Source of the DNA: JBHYDC01 sp051861205
GTDB taxonomy: Bacteria > Pseudomonadota > Alphaproteobacteria > Rhizobiales > Pleomorphomonadaceae
Assembly: GCA_051861205.1 (NCBI GenBank)
Contig: JBHYDC010000014.1
Coordinates: forward strand, 1 to 64,000
DNA length: 64,000 nucleotides
Direction of reading: 5' to 3'
The notes under the pieces are model-generated. The model ran no database searches and had not been told where the DNA came from. It saw only the letters and a program-made list of their open reading frames with translations. Below are positions 42,117 through 50,695 of the stretch, one piece after another. Made by a program: the position numbers and the translations under genes. Position 1 is the first letter of the stretch, and each line of letters begins with the position of its first letter.

Positions 42117-43703
42117 TCACGGTCTGAGATCGGCGGCGCCCTGCAGCGTGATCACATCGAAGTCCGACACCAGGATGCCGAGGCGTATCTCCCAGCGTCC
42201 GCCCACCGGAAGGGTGATGCCTTCAACTGCAAAGCCTCCGCCGAGAACCGGATCGGCTTTGCGGCGGATCGGTTCGACACCCCGATCGGGATTGGTCAGC
42301 GTCACCTCCACCTCGCGCGCGGCCAGCGGACCGAAATCGCCGTTCATCAGCCCGATCGTAAGGCGAACCGGCCCAGCCCGCCCCGGTTCGAACAACACGT
42401 CGGCCATCGCCTTGTCCGTATGGATGTGGATCGAGGCGGGTTCCTCGGCGATTGCCTCCAAAACGCGCGGCGGCGGCGTGAAACGCCAAAGACCCACGAC
42501 CGCGAGAATGCCGGCGACGAGCATGATTTCCACAATCAACACGCTGCTAAGGGACCGCGTGCCCGCTTTCAAACCCGCCAAGGCCGGCTTGGTATACCGC
42601 CAACGGTTCAGCGCGGCGAGCGCCAGAAGCGCGGCAACCATGGTGAGCTTGGCCGCGAGCACGATGCCGTAATCGGTCGTCACCAGATCCGCGGGGTGCC
42701 GGACCTGCGCCAGTGCAAGCACCAGCCCTCCCCCGACCACGGCGATGACACTCGCCGGAATCCAGCGCGAAAAGCGGTCGAGCGCCACCGGGGCCCGCTC
42801 CGATCCCGACAGGAACAGCACGGTGAGCGGGATCAGCGCGCCCACCCAAAACGCCAGCCCCGCGCCATGCAGCAACAAGGCGGCGCGCGTCAACCAGCGC
42901 GGATCGGCCGATGCCGCGTGACCGCTCGCCGCCAACGCCGCGCCGGCCCCAAGTAGCGCGAAACCAGTGGCCATGCGCCCGATCGGCCACCGTACGGCAA
43001 AGGACGCCAAGGCAAGAATAATCGCGACCAGCGCGATGATCGCCGTGCGCGCATAAGCCGTTTGAAAAGCCTGATGCCAGGGATGCGCGGTGGCCAACGA
43101 TCCAAGACCAAGCCCGAGCGCGTCCACCCCTTGGAAAGCAAGGGCAGCGGCAGTGGAAACGCCGCCGATCGCCAAAGCTGTAATGGTAAGCCGGCTAACG
43201 GTAGGTCCCGGTCGGGCGATGAAGGCCCGGAAAAAGGCACCTCCGACCCCGACGAACAGGCCGATGTGAACCCCAAGCCGCGACAGCCACAGCCCGAATA
43301 CAAGCGCGAAGTCGCGCGCAGGAACCGCAAGCTGTGGATCGACAGCACTCGGTGCGCCCACTGAAAACACCACCGACCCCGCGACAGGGTGACCGTCGGT
43401 GGAAGCAACGCGCCACGAGAGGACATGCGTCCCCCGCGCAAGGTCACGCGGGAGCAGAACGACGAGATCCGCCCCTTCGGCGCGCGATTGCAGCACGATA
43501 TCGTCGCGATTGTCGCTGAGAAGCCGCAGCACGAGCGCGCCGACCGGTTCGTTGAACGAGAGACGCACCGCATCCGGCGCACGGACAAGTACCGCGCCGT
43601 CCGGCGGGTCCGTGCGCACCAGCCCGGCATGGGCGAGCGCCCCAGCCGTACCGACGACGAGGAAGACCAACGCGGCAGCAAAGGCGCGGAAAACCGATGT
43701 CAT
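42117..43703 (-). CDS. CopC-CopD fusion, copper uptake/resistance protein
   Basis: The 528-residue protein has a signal peptide and a CopC domain with the mature N-terminal His (AHAGLVRTDPPDGAVL) and a second conserved His in STDGHPVAGSVV. It is followed by the CopD membrane domain with about eight helices (residues about 130-400; one segment reads HGAGLAFWVGALIPLTVLFL). The last 110 residues form a periplasmic YtkA/FixH-like domain (PVRLTIGLMNGDFGPL) that is less usual. Copper delivery across the inner membrane is the likely role. It is the last gene of a three-gene minus-strand operon. The ATG at 43703 begins the signal peptide. Confidence 0.9.
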   Translation of the reverse strand: MTSVFRAFAAALVFLVVGTAGALAHAGLVRTDPPDGAVLVRAPDAVRLSFNEPVGALVLRLLSDNRDDIVLQSRAEGADLVVLLPRDLARGTHVLSWRVASTDGHPVAGSVVFSVGAPSAVDPQLAVPARDFALVFGLWLSRLGVHIGLFVGVGGAFFRAFIARPGPTVSRLTITALAIGGVSTAAALAFQGVDALGLGLGSLATAHPWHQAFQTAYARTAIIALVAIILALASFAVRWPIGRMATGFALLGAGAALAASGHAASADPRWLTRAALLLHGAGLAFWVGALIPLTVLFLSGSERAPVALDRFSRWIPASVIAVVGGGLVLALAQVRHPADLVTTDYGIVLAAKLTMVAALLALAALNRWRYTKPALAGLKAGTRSLSSVLIVEIMLVAGILAVVGLWRFTPPPRVLEAIAEEPASIHIHTDKAMADVLFEPGRAGPVRLTIGLMNGDFGPLAAREVEVTLTNPDRGVEPIRRKADPVLGGGFAVEGITLPVGGRWEIRLGILVSDFDVITLQGAADLRP

Positions 43704-43828
43704 GAGCGATCCGGATTGAGGGGATGGGCCCTCGCCCATCCCCCGCGTTCGGCGACGACCCCAATCATGGACACCTTAGGGTCTCCATGATCGAGGCTCC
43801 TTCATGCGAATAACAGCCTGAACGCCGC

Positions 43829-44347
43829 TCAGTTGCCTGCCGGTAGCAGCTTGATGCCGGGCGCAGGATAATCGAGATCGTCGGCCGATTGACCAGCCGC
43901 CGGAATTTCGATCCAGCGTTCGGCCTTGTCGGCGCACTCCTGCACCACCGGCACGGTGAGCACGTCGCCGGGGGTCAAGGACTTGGCGATCCTGCCCCGG
44001 AAGACGAATTCGTCGTAATGGTCATCGGGAAGCGATCCGGTCCAGACGATTTCCGTCACGCCCTCGGTCACGGAAGATCCGTGGCTTTCATAGGCCTTGG
44101 CATAGGGCCCGCGAACGGTTTCAAGCGTCCAATCGGCTTTGGGCATCGGCTTGGCGTTGATGAGACCTTCGGGCACGCGCACACGCACTTTCAGCGTCGC
44201 CTCGCCTTCGCAGCCATGGCCGATCCGGATCACGGCCTTATAGGCCGCCCCAACGGGAGCCTCTTTAACTTCCAATGTGGCATGGGCCAGAGCTGCGACG
44301 GAAGACGCGATGAGCGCGGCCGTGGCTGCAAGAATGATCTTCTGCAT
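43829..44347 (-). CDS. YcnI-like (DUF1775) periplasmic copper protein
   Basis: The 172-residue protein has a signal peptide (LAATAALIASSVAALA) and the DUF1775 domain starting with the mature His (HATLEVKEAPVGAAYKAVIR), then IRIGHGCEGEATLKVRVRVP and VTEIVWTGSLPDDHYDEFVF. In related proteins the terminal His and a Trp form a mononuclear copper site; the His is present here. It lies 125 bases upstream of the CopC-CopD gene on the same strand and 91 bases after the DUF2946 gene. Confidence 0.92.
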   Translation of the reverse strand: MQKIILAATAALIASSVAALAHATLEVKEAPVGAAYKAVIRIGHGCEGEATLKVRVRVPEGLINAKPMPKADWTLETVRGPYAKAYESHGSSVTEGVTEIVWTGSLPDDHYDEFVFRGRIAKSLTPGDVLTVPVVQECADKAERWIEIPAAGQSADDLDYPAPGIKLLPAGN

Positions 44348-44438
44348 GGAATAGAACCTTGAAGGGGACCGCAGGCGCGCCTCGACGCTTCCGGGCGGTC
44401 CGGAGAACGGGATATCGAAAACTTAATCGTGAAAAGAT

Positions 44439-44804
44439 TCAGACCGGAGGGCCACGCTGCGACAGCGCGTGCCGTTCGGGTCGCTGGAAGATCCCGACTT
44501 GGTCCAGAAGGGGTGCAGCCACAGGACGTGCGGCTGCAAGGCGAACGAAGACAGCGGGTGCCTCTGGAAGCGCGCCCACCAAAAGCCCGCTGGTGCATAG
44601 GGTGCAGCAGATCGCCGGCTTGTGCTTATCCGTTCCCGGCTGCTCATCGCCGCCATCGAGCGCCACGGCGCAGATAGCGAAGGGGCCGATCGGCGGCGCG
44701 GCGGCGGCCGGCTGAAATCCGGCACCCAGAAGCTGAAGTACGACGGCCCAAACGGCGATGATCGCCATCCAGTTCACTGCCAGCCGTTTCAGCGCCTTGT
44801 TCAT
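44439..44804 (-). CDS. DUF2946 family small protein
   Basis: The 121-residue protein starts MNKALKRLAVNWMAIIAVWA with one N-terminal membrane helix or signal, followed by a region with Cys clusters (FAICAVAL, then AICCTLCTSGLLVG). The Cys-rich segment is the DUF2946 signature, and these genes sit next to copper genes, as here; metal binding is inferred. The ATG at 44804 opens the operon that continues into the YcnI and CopC-CopD genes. It is divergent from rlmJ, 77 bases away. Confidence 0.75.
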   Translation of the reverse strand: MNKALKRLAVNWMAIIAVWAVVLQLLGAGFQPAAAAPPIGPFAICAVALDGGDEQPGTDKHKPAICCTLCTSGLLVGALPEAPAVFVRLAAARPVAAPLLDQVGIFQRPERHALSQRGPPV

Positions 44805-44881
44805 GAGCGTCGTCTTAGCATAGGCTCAAACCGCGAGAAAGAGGGCTTGTGGGAAGCGGGCGCGCGGCTTAACAGCCTGCC

Positions 44882-45733
44882 ATGAACTACCGCCACGCCT
44901 ATCATGCCGGCAACTTCGCGGATGTCGTGAAGCACGCCGTGCTCGCACGCATCCTCGTGCACCTTGGCGCCAAGGAAGCGCCCTTTCGCGTGCTGGACAG
45001 CCACGCCGGCGTCGGGCTCTACGATCTCGCCTCGGAGGAGGCGCAAAAAACGCAGGAATGGCACCGGGGCATCGGGCGCGTGATCGGCGCGGATCTTTCG
45101 CCCGCTCTGGCCGCCTTTCTGGAACCCTGGCGCGAAGCGATCCGGATCGTGAACGCAGGAGAGGGCCTTGCGCTCTATCCCGGCTCGCCCGCGATCGCCA
45201 CCGCGCTTAGCCGCCGTCAGGACCGCTTCGTTTTCAACGAGTTGCACCCCATCGATGCCGACAGGCTGGAGGCCTATGTCGCGGGCGACCGGCGGGTGCG
45301 CGTGATGCGCGACGACGGCTTCGTCGCCGTGCGCAGCCAATTGCCCCCTCATGAACGGCGCGGCGTCACCGTGGTCGATCCGCCGTTCGAGGAAGCCGGC
45401 GAATTCGACCGCTTGGCCCGCGCCGTGGAAGAGGCCTCCCGCCGCTTCGCGACCGGCATTCAACTCGTCTGGTATCCGATCAAGGATCTCGACGCGATCG
45501 ACGCCTTCCACGACGCCGTCGCCTCCAGCGGCGTCACCCGCATCCTGCGGATCGAGCAATGGATCCGCGCGCCCGGCGGCGACGGTCCGCTCGCCGGCGC
45601 AGGTATGCTGGTGGTAAACCCGCCCTGGACCCTCCACGACGATCTCGCCGCCGTTATGCCCGAACTCGCCGGCCTCCTCGCCGACGGCCCCGGCGCGGGC
45701 GGGCGCGTGGACTGGCTGGTTCCGGAGACCTGA
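44882..45733 (+). CDS. rlmJ: 23S rRNA (adenine-2030-N6)-methyltransferase RlmJ
   Basis: The 283-residue methyltransferase begins MNYRHAYHAGNFADVVKHAV, the conserved family start, has the SAM-binding VLDSHAGVGLYDLASEEAQK and the catalytic motif VTVVDPPFEEAGEFDRL (DPPF, typical of N6-adenine methyltransferases). GIQLVWYPIKDLDAIDAFHD completes the pattern. It modifies A2030 of 23S rRNA. Length and start agree with the family. Confidence 0.96.
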   Translation: MNYRHAYHAGNFADVVKHAVLARILVHLGAKEAPFRVLDSHAGVGLYDLASEEAQKTQEWHRGIGRVIGADLSPALAAFLEPWREAIRIVNAGEGLALYPGSPAIATALSRRQDRFVFNELHPIDADRLEAYVAGDRRVRVMRDDGFVAVRSQLPPHERRGVTVVDPPFEEAGEFDRLARAVEEASRRFATGIQLVWYPIKDLDAIDAFHDAVASSGVTRILRIEQWIRAPGGDGPLAGAGMLVVNPPWTLHDDLAAVMPELAGLLADGPGAGGRVDWLVPET

Positions 45734-45838
45734 ACTGGCAGCGGTTGACCCCCGCCTTGCCCTCCTCCGATCGAAGGCTTGACCAATTCATTGCGATTGA
45801 AGCATCTTTCCTCGTCTGTCCCAAATCGTGGAGGTTCG

Positions 45839-46273
45839 ATGCGCGCCCTCGCCCTTTCCATCCTCGCCGCCCTTCTCGCAAGTCCGGCCATCGCAGCCGA
45901 CCTGGATCGCGGAGCACCCGCCGCCTACGGCCTTGAGGGCACGCCCTCCATCCCCGCCTGCGACGATGCGTCCGTTCTCAACAATATCGTGAAGCGTCAG
46001 CATTGGGCCGAGGCCAACACGTGGCAGAACGGCGTGCTGATCGACGGGATCACGGATATCCGCCAGCTCTACAACACAACGAAATTCGCCAGCGAGATCG
46101 AGCGACGCCACTGCCTAGCACGGGCCAGCTTGGGGTCCACCGAATACGACAGACTATACTACACCATTTCGGAAAAGCAGGGATTTGCGGGTCTTAGCTG
46201 GTACGTGGACTTCTGTATGCCACGACATGACTACTACCGTGTCTATGACGGGGATTGCCGGGTGTTGAAGTGA
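45839..46273 (+). CDS. Small secreted Cys-containing protein of unknown function
   Basis: The 144-residue protein has a signal peptide (ALSILAALLASPAIAADLD) and a mature region with four Cys: IPACDDASVL, ERRHCLARASLG, YVDFCMPRHDYY and DGDCRVLK, which could form two disulphides. I recognise the layout from a Rhizobiales-restricted family of hypothetical secreted proteins but can assign no function. The ATG at 45839 begins the signal. Its stop overlaps the start of the RNase T2 gene as GTGA, so the two are coupled. Confidence 0.78.
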   Translation: MRALALSILAALLASPAIAADLDRGAPAAYGLEGTPSIPACDDASVLNNIVKRQHWAEANTWQNGVLIDGITDIRQLYNTTKFASEIERRHCLARASLGSTEYDRLYYTISEKQGFAGLSWYVDFCMPRHDYYRVYDGDCRVLK

Positions 46274-46908
46274 AGTTTGCCGGCTGGGTCCTGCTGTTGC
46301 TCGCCCTCGTCGGCGCGCGCCCGGTGGCTGCCGATCAGGTCGGGGCCTTTGATTTCTATGTGCTTTCGCTCTCCTGGTCGCCCAGCTATTGCGAAGCGGA
46401 GGGCCCGGACGGGAGCCCGCAGCAGTGCGCCGGCAAGCGCCCCTACGCCTTCGTGGTCCATGGGCTCTGGCCCCAATACGAACGCGGCTTCCCCGATTTT
46501 TGCCGTGCCTCCGAACCCGGCCCAGACCGTGATGCGATATCCGGCATGCTCGATATCATGCCCGATCCCGGCCTCGTCCGCCATCAATGGCGCAAACACG
46601 GAACCTGCACGGGCCTGAAAGGCGAAGATTACCTCGCTCTTCTCAGGCAAGCCCGTTCTCGCGTCACCATCCCTGCTGTCTTTCAGCGCCCGGATACCTA
46701 TCTCACTGTCACGCCGCAAGGCGTGGAGCGAGATTTCAGCACGGCCAATCCCGGCCTGACGAGCAACGCCATCGCCGTCACATGCGACGGACGGCGTTTG
46801 CGGGAAGTTCGGGTCTGCTTTACCAAGGACTTGGACTTCCGAGCCTGTCCGGAGGTGGACCGCAGGGCTTGCCGAGCCGCCAAGGTCGTGATGCCGCCGG
46901 TTCGGTGA
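46270..46908 (+). CDS. Secreted ribonuclease T2
   Basis: The 212-residue enzyme has a short signal peptide (AGWVLLLLALVGARPVAAD) and both catalytic boxes: CAS1 FVVHGLWPQYERGFPDFC and CAS2 HQWRKHGTCTG, which together provide the two catalytic His, Glu-like position and Lys. It cleaves RNA non-specifically in the periplasm or outside. The GTG start at 46270 overlaps the preceding TGA; a TTG at 46255 is less likely. Its own stop overlaps a possible start of the next gene (TGATG), so the three genes are one translational unit. Confidence 0.92.
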   Translation: MKFAGWVLLLLALVGARPVAADQVGAFDFYVLSLSWSPSYCEAEGPDGSPQQCAGKRPYAFVVHGLWPQYERGFPDFCRASEPGPDRDAISGMLDIMPDPGLVRHQWRKHGTCTGLKGEDYLALLRQARSRVTIPAVFQRPDTYLTVTPQGVERDFSTANPGLTSNAIAVTCDGRRLREVRVCFTKDLDFRACPEVDRRACRAAKVVMPPVR

Positions 46909-46922
46909 TGGAGAGCGTGAGT

Positions 46923-47951
46923 ATGGTGATGCGTTTTGGGTGGATGGCGGTCTTTGTCGCCGGGCTCCTGGCGGCCGGCATTTCGGCCGCAGGAGCACAA
47001 GCGACATTCGGCGCGGTGACGGTGACTTGCGCGGCGGACCGGGCCTGCGTGGCGGTCGTCCGTTCGCAAGGCGAGGACCCCGGCAGCGTCCTTCAGATCG
47101 CGCGCGGCCCCGGCAGCCGCGACCGCTGGACCATTGCCATCTCGACCCTCGGCGCACTTGCCGACCGAAAACGCGCCGTTTCGCTGTCCGTGGACAATGG
47201 CGTCGGCGTGACGCTGAGCCCCGGATCCGACTTCACGCCCCTGGTGAACCCCAGCGACTTCTACATCATCTCGCAAAATGCACTGGACCGTCTGATGGTG
47301 CGGCTTCAGGCCGGCCATCATCTGCGCTTCTCCTGGATGGACATTGCCGGAGCCCCGCACACCGACCGGTTTTCGCTGAACGGCCTTGGGGACGCCCTCT
47401 CCAGCATCGACCAGCAGCAGAACCGTGTCGCCGGCGATCGCCGGGCCGGGCCGCCCGTTGGCCTACCCCCCGCCCCGGATGTCGACGGGCCGTCGCTCGT
47501 GGCCGAAGCAGGCGTGCCGCCGCGCCTTCTCGAATGGCATCTGGCCTCAAGCGAATGCGAGGCGCCGACCTCGCCGGCGCTCTCGACTGTGGCGCCCGTG
47601 ATCGGCCCCTTGTCGGAAACAGCGATCCTCTACGCCCTGCCCTGCTTTCAGAGCGAAGGGCGGACGAGTTACCGTCTCTATCTCAACGAGATGGGAGAAA
47701 TCGGCGGCATGCATCTGCTAACCTTTGCAGTGTTCTCCAGCCGATTTGGTTGGATGGGGACCGACGTGCTCGAAGACGTTGCCTTCGACCGGGACGCAAA
47801 GCGCTTGACCGCCGAGGACAAGAGCCCAAACGGTTGCAACCGTGGTAGTTGGGTTTGGGACGCCTACGCATTCCGCATGGAAAGCTTCGAGGTCGCGGAT
47901 AGCTGCGCCGGCACAAGCGGGGCTTGGCGCCGGGCCTTCCCCGCCACGTGA
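46923..47951 (+). CDS. DUF1176 domain secreted protein
   Basis: The 342-residue protein has a signal peptide (FGWMAVFVAGLLAAGISAAG, end near AQA) and the DUF1176 region: FGAVTVTCAADRACVAVVRS, FYIISQNALDRLMVRLQAGH and PCFQSEGRTSYRLYLNE, with SPNGCNRGSWVWDAYAFRME near the C-terminus. The family function is unknown. The start is likely the ATG at 46923 with GGAG nine bases upstream; ATGs at 46908 and 46929 are also possible. It belongs to the overlapping secreted-protein operon with the two preceding genes. Confidence 0.83.
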   Translation: MVMRFGWMAVFVAGLLAAGISAAGAQATFGAVTVTCAADRACVAVVRSQGEDPGSVLQIARGPGSRDRWTIAISTLGALADRKRAVSLSVDNGVGVTLSPGSDFTPLVNPSDFYIISQNALDRLMVRLQAGHHLRFSWMDIAGAPHTDRFSLNGLGDALSSIDQQQNRVAGDRRAGPPVGLPPAPDVDGPSLVAEAGVPPRLLEWHLASSECEAPTSPALSTVAPVIGPLSETAILYALPCFQSEGRTSYRLYLNEMGEIGGMHLLTFAVFSSRFGWMGTDVLEDVAFDRDAKRLTAEDKSPNGCNRGSWVWDAYAFRMESFEVADSCAGTSGAWRRAFPAT

Positions 47952-47971
47952 ATAATCAAAAAGGAATGGAT

Positions 47972-48580
47972 ATGGCCGACTGGATTCTCCGTTCTTCGCC
48001 GCCCTCGCCGTTCGGCCGCAAGGTGAAGATCGCCGCCGCGCTGCTTGGTCTGTCCAGCCGGATCGAGGTGGTCGCAACCGACACCACATCCGCCACGGAC
48101 ACGATCCGCATCCAGAACCCGCTTGGCAAAATCCCGGCGCTCATCCTGGAGGACGGCACGGCGATTTACGACAGCCGGGTGATTCTGGAGTATCTGGATC
48201 TCACGGCCGGCGGAGGCCGCATCATTCCCGCATCCCCAGCAGAACGCTTCAAGGCGCTGGTGTTGCAGGCAACCGCCGATGGCTTGATGGATGCCGCGCT
48301 GCTGCGCCGCTACGAAGTGGCGATGCGCGAACCCGGCGAGCGCAGCGCCAAATGGGACGCCCATCAGGCGGACAAGGTGGCCCGCACCCTCGCCTTCCTT
48401 GAAGCGAACCCGCCGGCGGAAAGCCCGATCACCGTGGGCGAAATCGCGGTCGCCTGTGCGCTCGGCTATCTCGACCTGCGGTTCGACGGGCTATGGCGCA
48501 AAGAACACCCCAAGCTGGTCGCATGGCTGGACCGGTTCGCCGATATGGTGCCAAGCTTCGAGGCGACGCGCACGAAGTGA
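47972..48580 (+). CDS. Glutathione S-transferase family protein
   Basis: The 202-residue protein has the N-terminal thioredoxin-like domain (WILRSSPPSPFGRKVKIAAA, then QNPLGKIPALILEDGTAIYD with the cis-Pro and S-R-V-I-L-E-Y glutathione site) and the all-helical C-terminal domain (GEIAVACALGYLDLRFDGLW). The Ser at the start of the first helix is the probable glutathione-activating residue. The substrate is not known. The ATG at 47972 has AAGGA six bases upstream. It follows the DUF1176 gene by 20 bases and converges on uvrC, with a GATAGC/GCTATC dyad across both stops. Confidence 0.9.
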   Translation: MADWILRSSPPSPFGRKVKIAAALLGLSSRIEVVATDTTSATDTIRIQNPLGKIPALILEDGTAIYDSRVILEYLDLTAGGGRIIPASPAERFKALVLQATADGLMDAALLRRYEVAMREPGERSAKWDAHQADKVARTLAFLEANPPAESPITVGEIAVACALGYLDLRFDGLWRKEHPKLVAWLDRFADMVPSFEATRTK

Positions 48581-48584
48581 TAGC

Positions 48585-50588
48585 TCACGTCGCGCTATCG
48601 TGGAAGTAATCGTAGATGGCCTTGGCGGTCGACGTACTGAGACCTGGAACAGATTCCAGATCACTGAGCGCCGCCCGCTGGATCGCCTTCAGCGTGCCGA
48701 AATGGTTGAGCAGCGCGCGCTTGCGCGTTGGCCCCACACCAGGAATTTCCTGAAGCCCACCTTGCGAGATTTGCTTGCTGCGCCGGGCTCTATGGCTGCC
48801 GATTGCGAAGCGGTGGGCCTCATCGCGCAGGCGCTGGATGAAATAGAGCACGGGATCGCGCGTCGGCAGCATGAAGTCCGGCTTGCCCGGAATGAAGAAC
48901 CGCTCGCGCCCGGCGTCCCGGTCCGGCCCCTTGGCGACGCCGACGAGAGGGATATCCGTAAGGCCGATCTCGTCGAGAATGGCTTTGGCGGCCGATAGCT
49001 GGCCCGCGCCGCCGTCGATCAACACGAGATCCGGCCAAGCGCCGAACCCTTCTTCGTCGCGCGCGGCTTGCGCCTTGCTGCCATGCTCCTTCATCAAGCG
49101 GCCGAAACGGCGCGTCATCACTTCCCGCATCATGCCGAAATCGTCGCCGGGCGTAATGTCTTCGGAGCGGATGTTGAACTTGCGGTAATGGTTCTTCATG
49201 AACCCGCCCGGCCCCGCCACGATCATGGCCCCGACCGGGTTCGACCCCATGATATGCGAGTTGTCATAGACCTCGATGCGGCGCGGCGGGGTTTGCAAAC
49301 CGAACACGCGGCCGACACCGTCGAGCAGCTTGCCTTGGCTGGACGAATCAGCGAGCCGCCGGGCGAGCGCCTCGCGGGCGTTCTGGATGGCGTGATCGAC
49401 GAGGTCCTTCTTCTCGCCGCGCCTTGGCAAGGCGACCTCGACCTTGCGATCGGCCTTTTCGCTGAGCGCGCGGGCCAGAAGATCCATATCCTCCAATTCG
49501 TGGCTGACGAGGATCAGGCGCGGCACCGGCTTGTCGTCGTAAAACTGCGCAACGAAGGAGGACAAAGCCTCCTTGGCGTCCGCCCCGCCCGCCTTGGGGA
49601 AGAAGGCGTGATTGCCCCAGTTCTGCCCGGTGCGGAAGAAAAACACCTGAACGCAGGTTTGCCCGCTGTCCTGATAGACCGCAAAAACATCCGCTTCTTC
49701 AACGTTTTGCGGGTTGATGCCCTGATGCGACTGCACATGGCTGAGCGCCGCGAGCCGGTCCCGGTAGACGGCGGCACTCTCAAAATCCATCGCCTCGGCG
49801 GCGCGGCTCATCTCCATCGCGAGTTCTTGCCTGATCACCTTGCTTTTGCCGGAGAGGAAGCTTTCCGCCTCATCGACCAGACCCCGGTAGTCGGCAAGCG
49901 GTATCTCGCCCGTGCACGGCGCCGAGCAGCGCTTGATCTGATAGAGCAGGCACGGCCGTGTGCGGCTTTCGTAAACCGAATCCGAGCAGGTTCGGATGAG
50001 GAACGCCTTCTGCATGGCGTTGATCGTGCGCCCCACCGCCCATGCCGAGGCGAACGGCCCGAAATACTGGCCCTTTCGCGACCGCGCACCGCGATGCTTC
50101 ACAAGCTGCGGCGCTTCATGGTCTTCCGCGATCAGGATATAGGGAAAGCTCTTGTCGTCGCGCAAAAGAACGTTGAAGCGCGGGCGAAGCTGCTTGATGA
50201 GATTGGCTTCAAGCAGCAGCGCTTCGGTTTCCGTGGCGGTGCGCACGAATTCCATGGTGACGGTAGCCTGGATCATGCGAATGATCCGGGTCGGCAACTG
50301 GCCAAGGCGGGCGTAATTGGCAACGCGCTTCTTCAGCGACTTCGCCTTGCCCACATAGAGCACGTCGCCCTTGCCATCCAGCATGCGATAGACGCCGGGC
50401 GCATTCGGCAAGACCTTGACCATGGCCTCAATGACTTCGACGCCCCGCCGTGCCTCGGTGCTTTCAAGGTCGACGTCCGAGCCCGCCCCTTCGGTGCTGT
50501 CTTCAAGCTCGGGCGCAGGCTCGGCGAGATCCTCGTCGTCCAGAAGGGGATCGTCGGGCAGGTCGGCGGTCGGGTCGGTGTCGGTCAT
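48585..50588 (-). CDS. uvrC: Excinuclease ABC subunit UvrC
   Basis: The 667-residue nuclease makes both incisions in nucleotide excision repair. An acidic N-terminal leader of about 50 residues comes before the GIY-YIG domain (APGVYRMLDGKGDVLYVGKA). Then follow the Cys-rich region (CLLYQIKRCSAPCTGEI), the UVR motif (KVIRQELAMEMSRAAEAMDF), the RNase H-like C-nuclease (LVLIDGGAGQLSAAKAILDE) and tandem HhH (LQEIPGVGPTRKRALLNHFG). The start at 50588 (MTDTDPTAD) is chosen among clustered ATGs at 50600 and 50588. Both UvrB and UvrC are in this window; UvrA is not. Confidence 0.96.
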   Translation of the reverse strand: MTDTDPTADLPDDPLLDDEDLAEPAPELEDSTEGAGSDVDLESTEARRGVEVIEAMVKVLPNAPGVYRMLDGKGDVLYVGKAKSLKKRVANYARLGQLPTRIIRMIQATVTMEFVRTATETEALLLEANLIKQLRPRFNVLLRDDKSFPYILIAEDHEAPQLVKHRGARSRKGQYFGPFASAWAVGRTINAMQKAFLIRTCSDSVYESRTRPCLLYQIKRCSAPCTGEIPLADYRGLVDEAESFLSGKSKVIRQELAMEMSRAAEAMDFESAAVYRDRLAALSHVQSHQGINPQNVEEADVFAVYQDSGQTCVQVFFFRTGQNWGNHAFFPKAGGADAKEALSSFVAQFYDDKPVPRLILVSHELEDMDLLARALSEKADRKVEVALPRRGEKKDLVDHAIQNAREALARRLADSSSQGKLLDGVGRVFGLQTPPRRIEVYDNSHIMGSNPVGAMIVAGPGGFMKNHYRKFNIRSEDITPGDDFGMMREVMTRRFGRLMKEHGSKAQAARDEEGFGAWPDLVLIDGGAGQLSAAKAILDEIGLTDIPLVGVAKGPDRDAGRERFFIPGKPDFMLPTRDPVLYFIQRLRDEAHRFAIGSHRARRSKQISQGGLQEIPGVGPTRKRALLNHFGTLKAIQRAALSDLESVPGLSTSTAKAIYDYFHDSAT

Positions 50589-50695
50589 GCAATCCATCAC
50601 GGCCGGATCTTACCGGGCGATTCCTCACGGCGTGTCAGTGATGGGGATATATAGGCGCTAGAAAGGATTGCCGCACGGGGACATTTGCCGGAACG

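Noticed and set aside
49068..50654. A 528-codon open frame on the plus strand opposite uvrC
   Set aside because: Antisense shadow of uvrC with biased composition and no domain.
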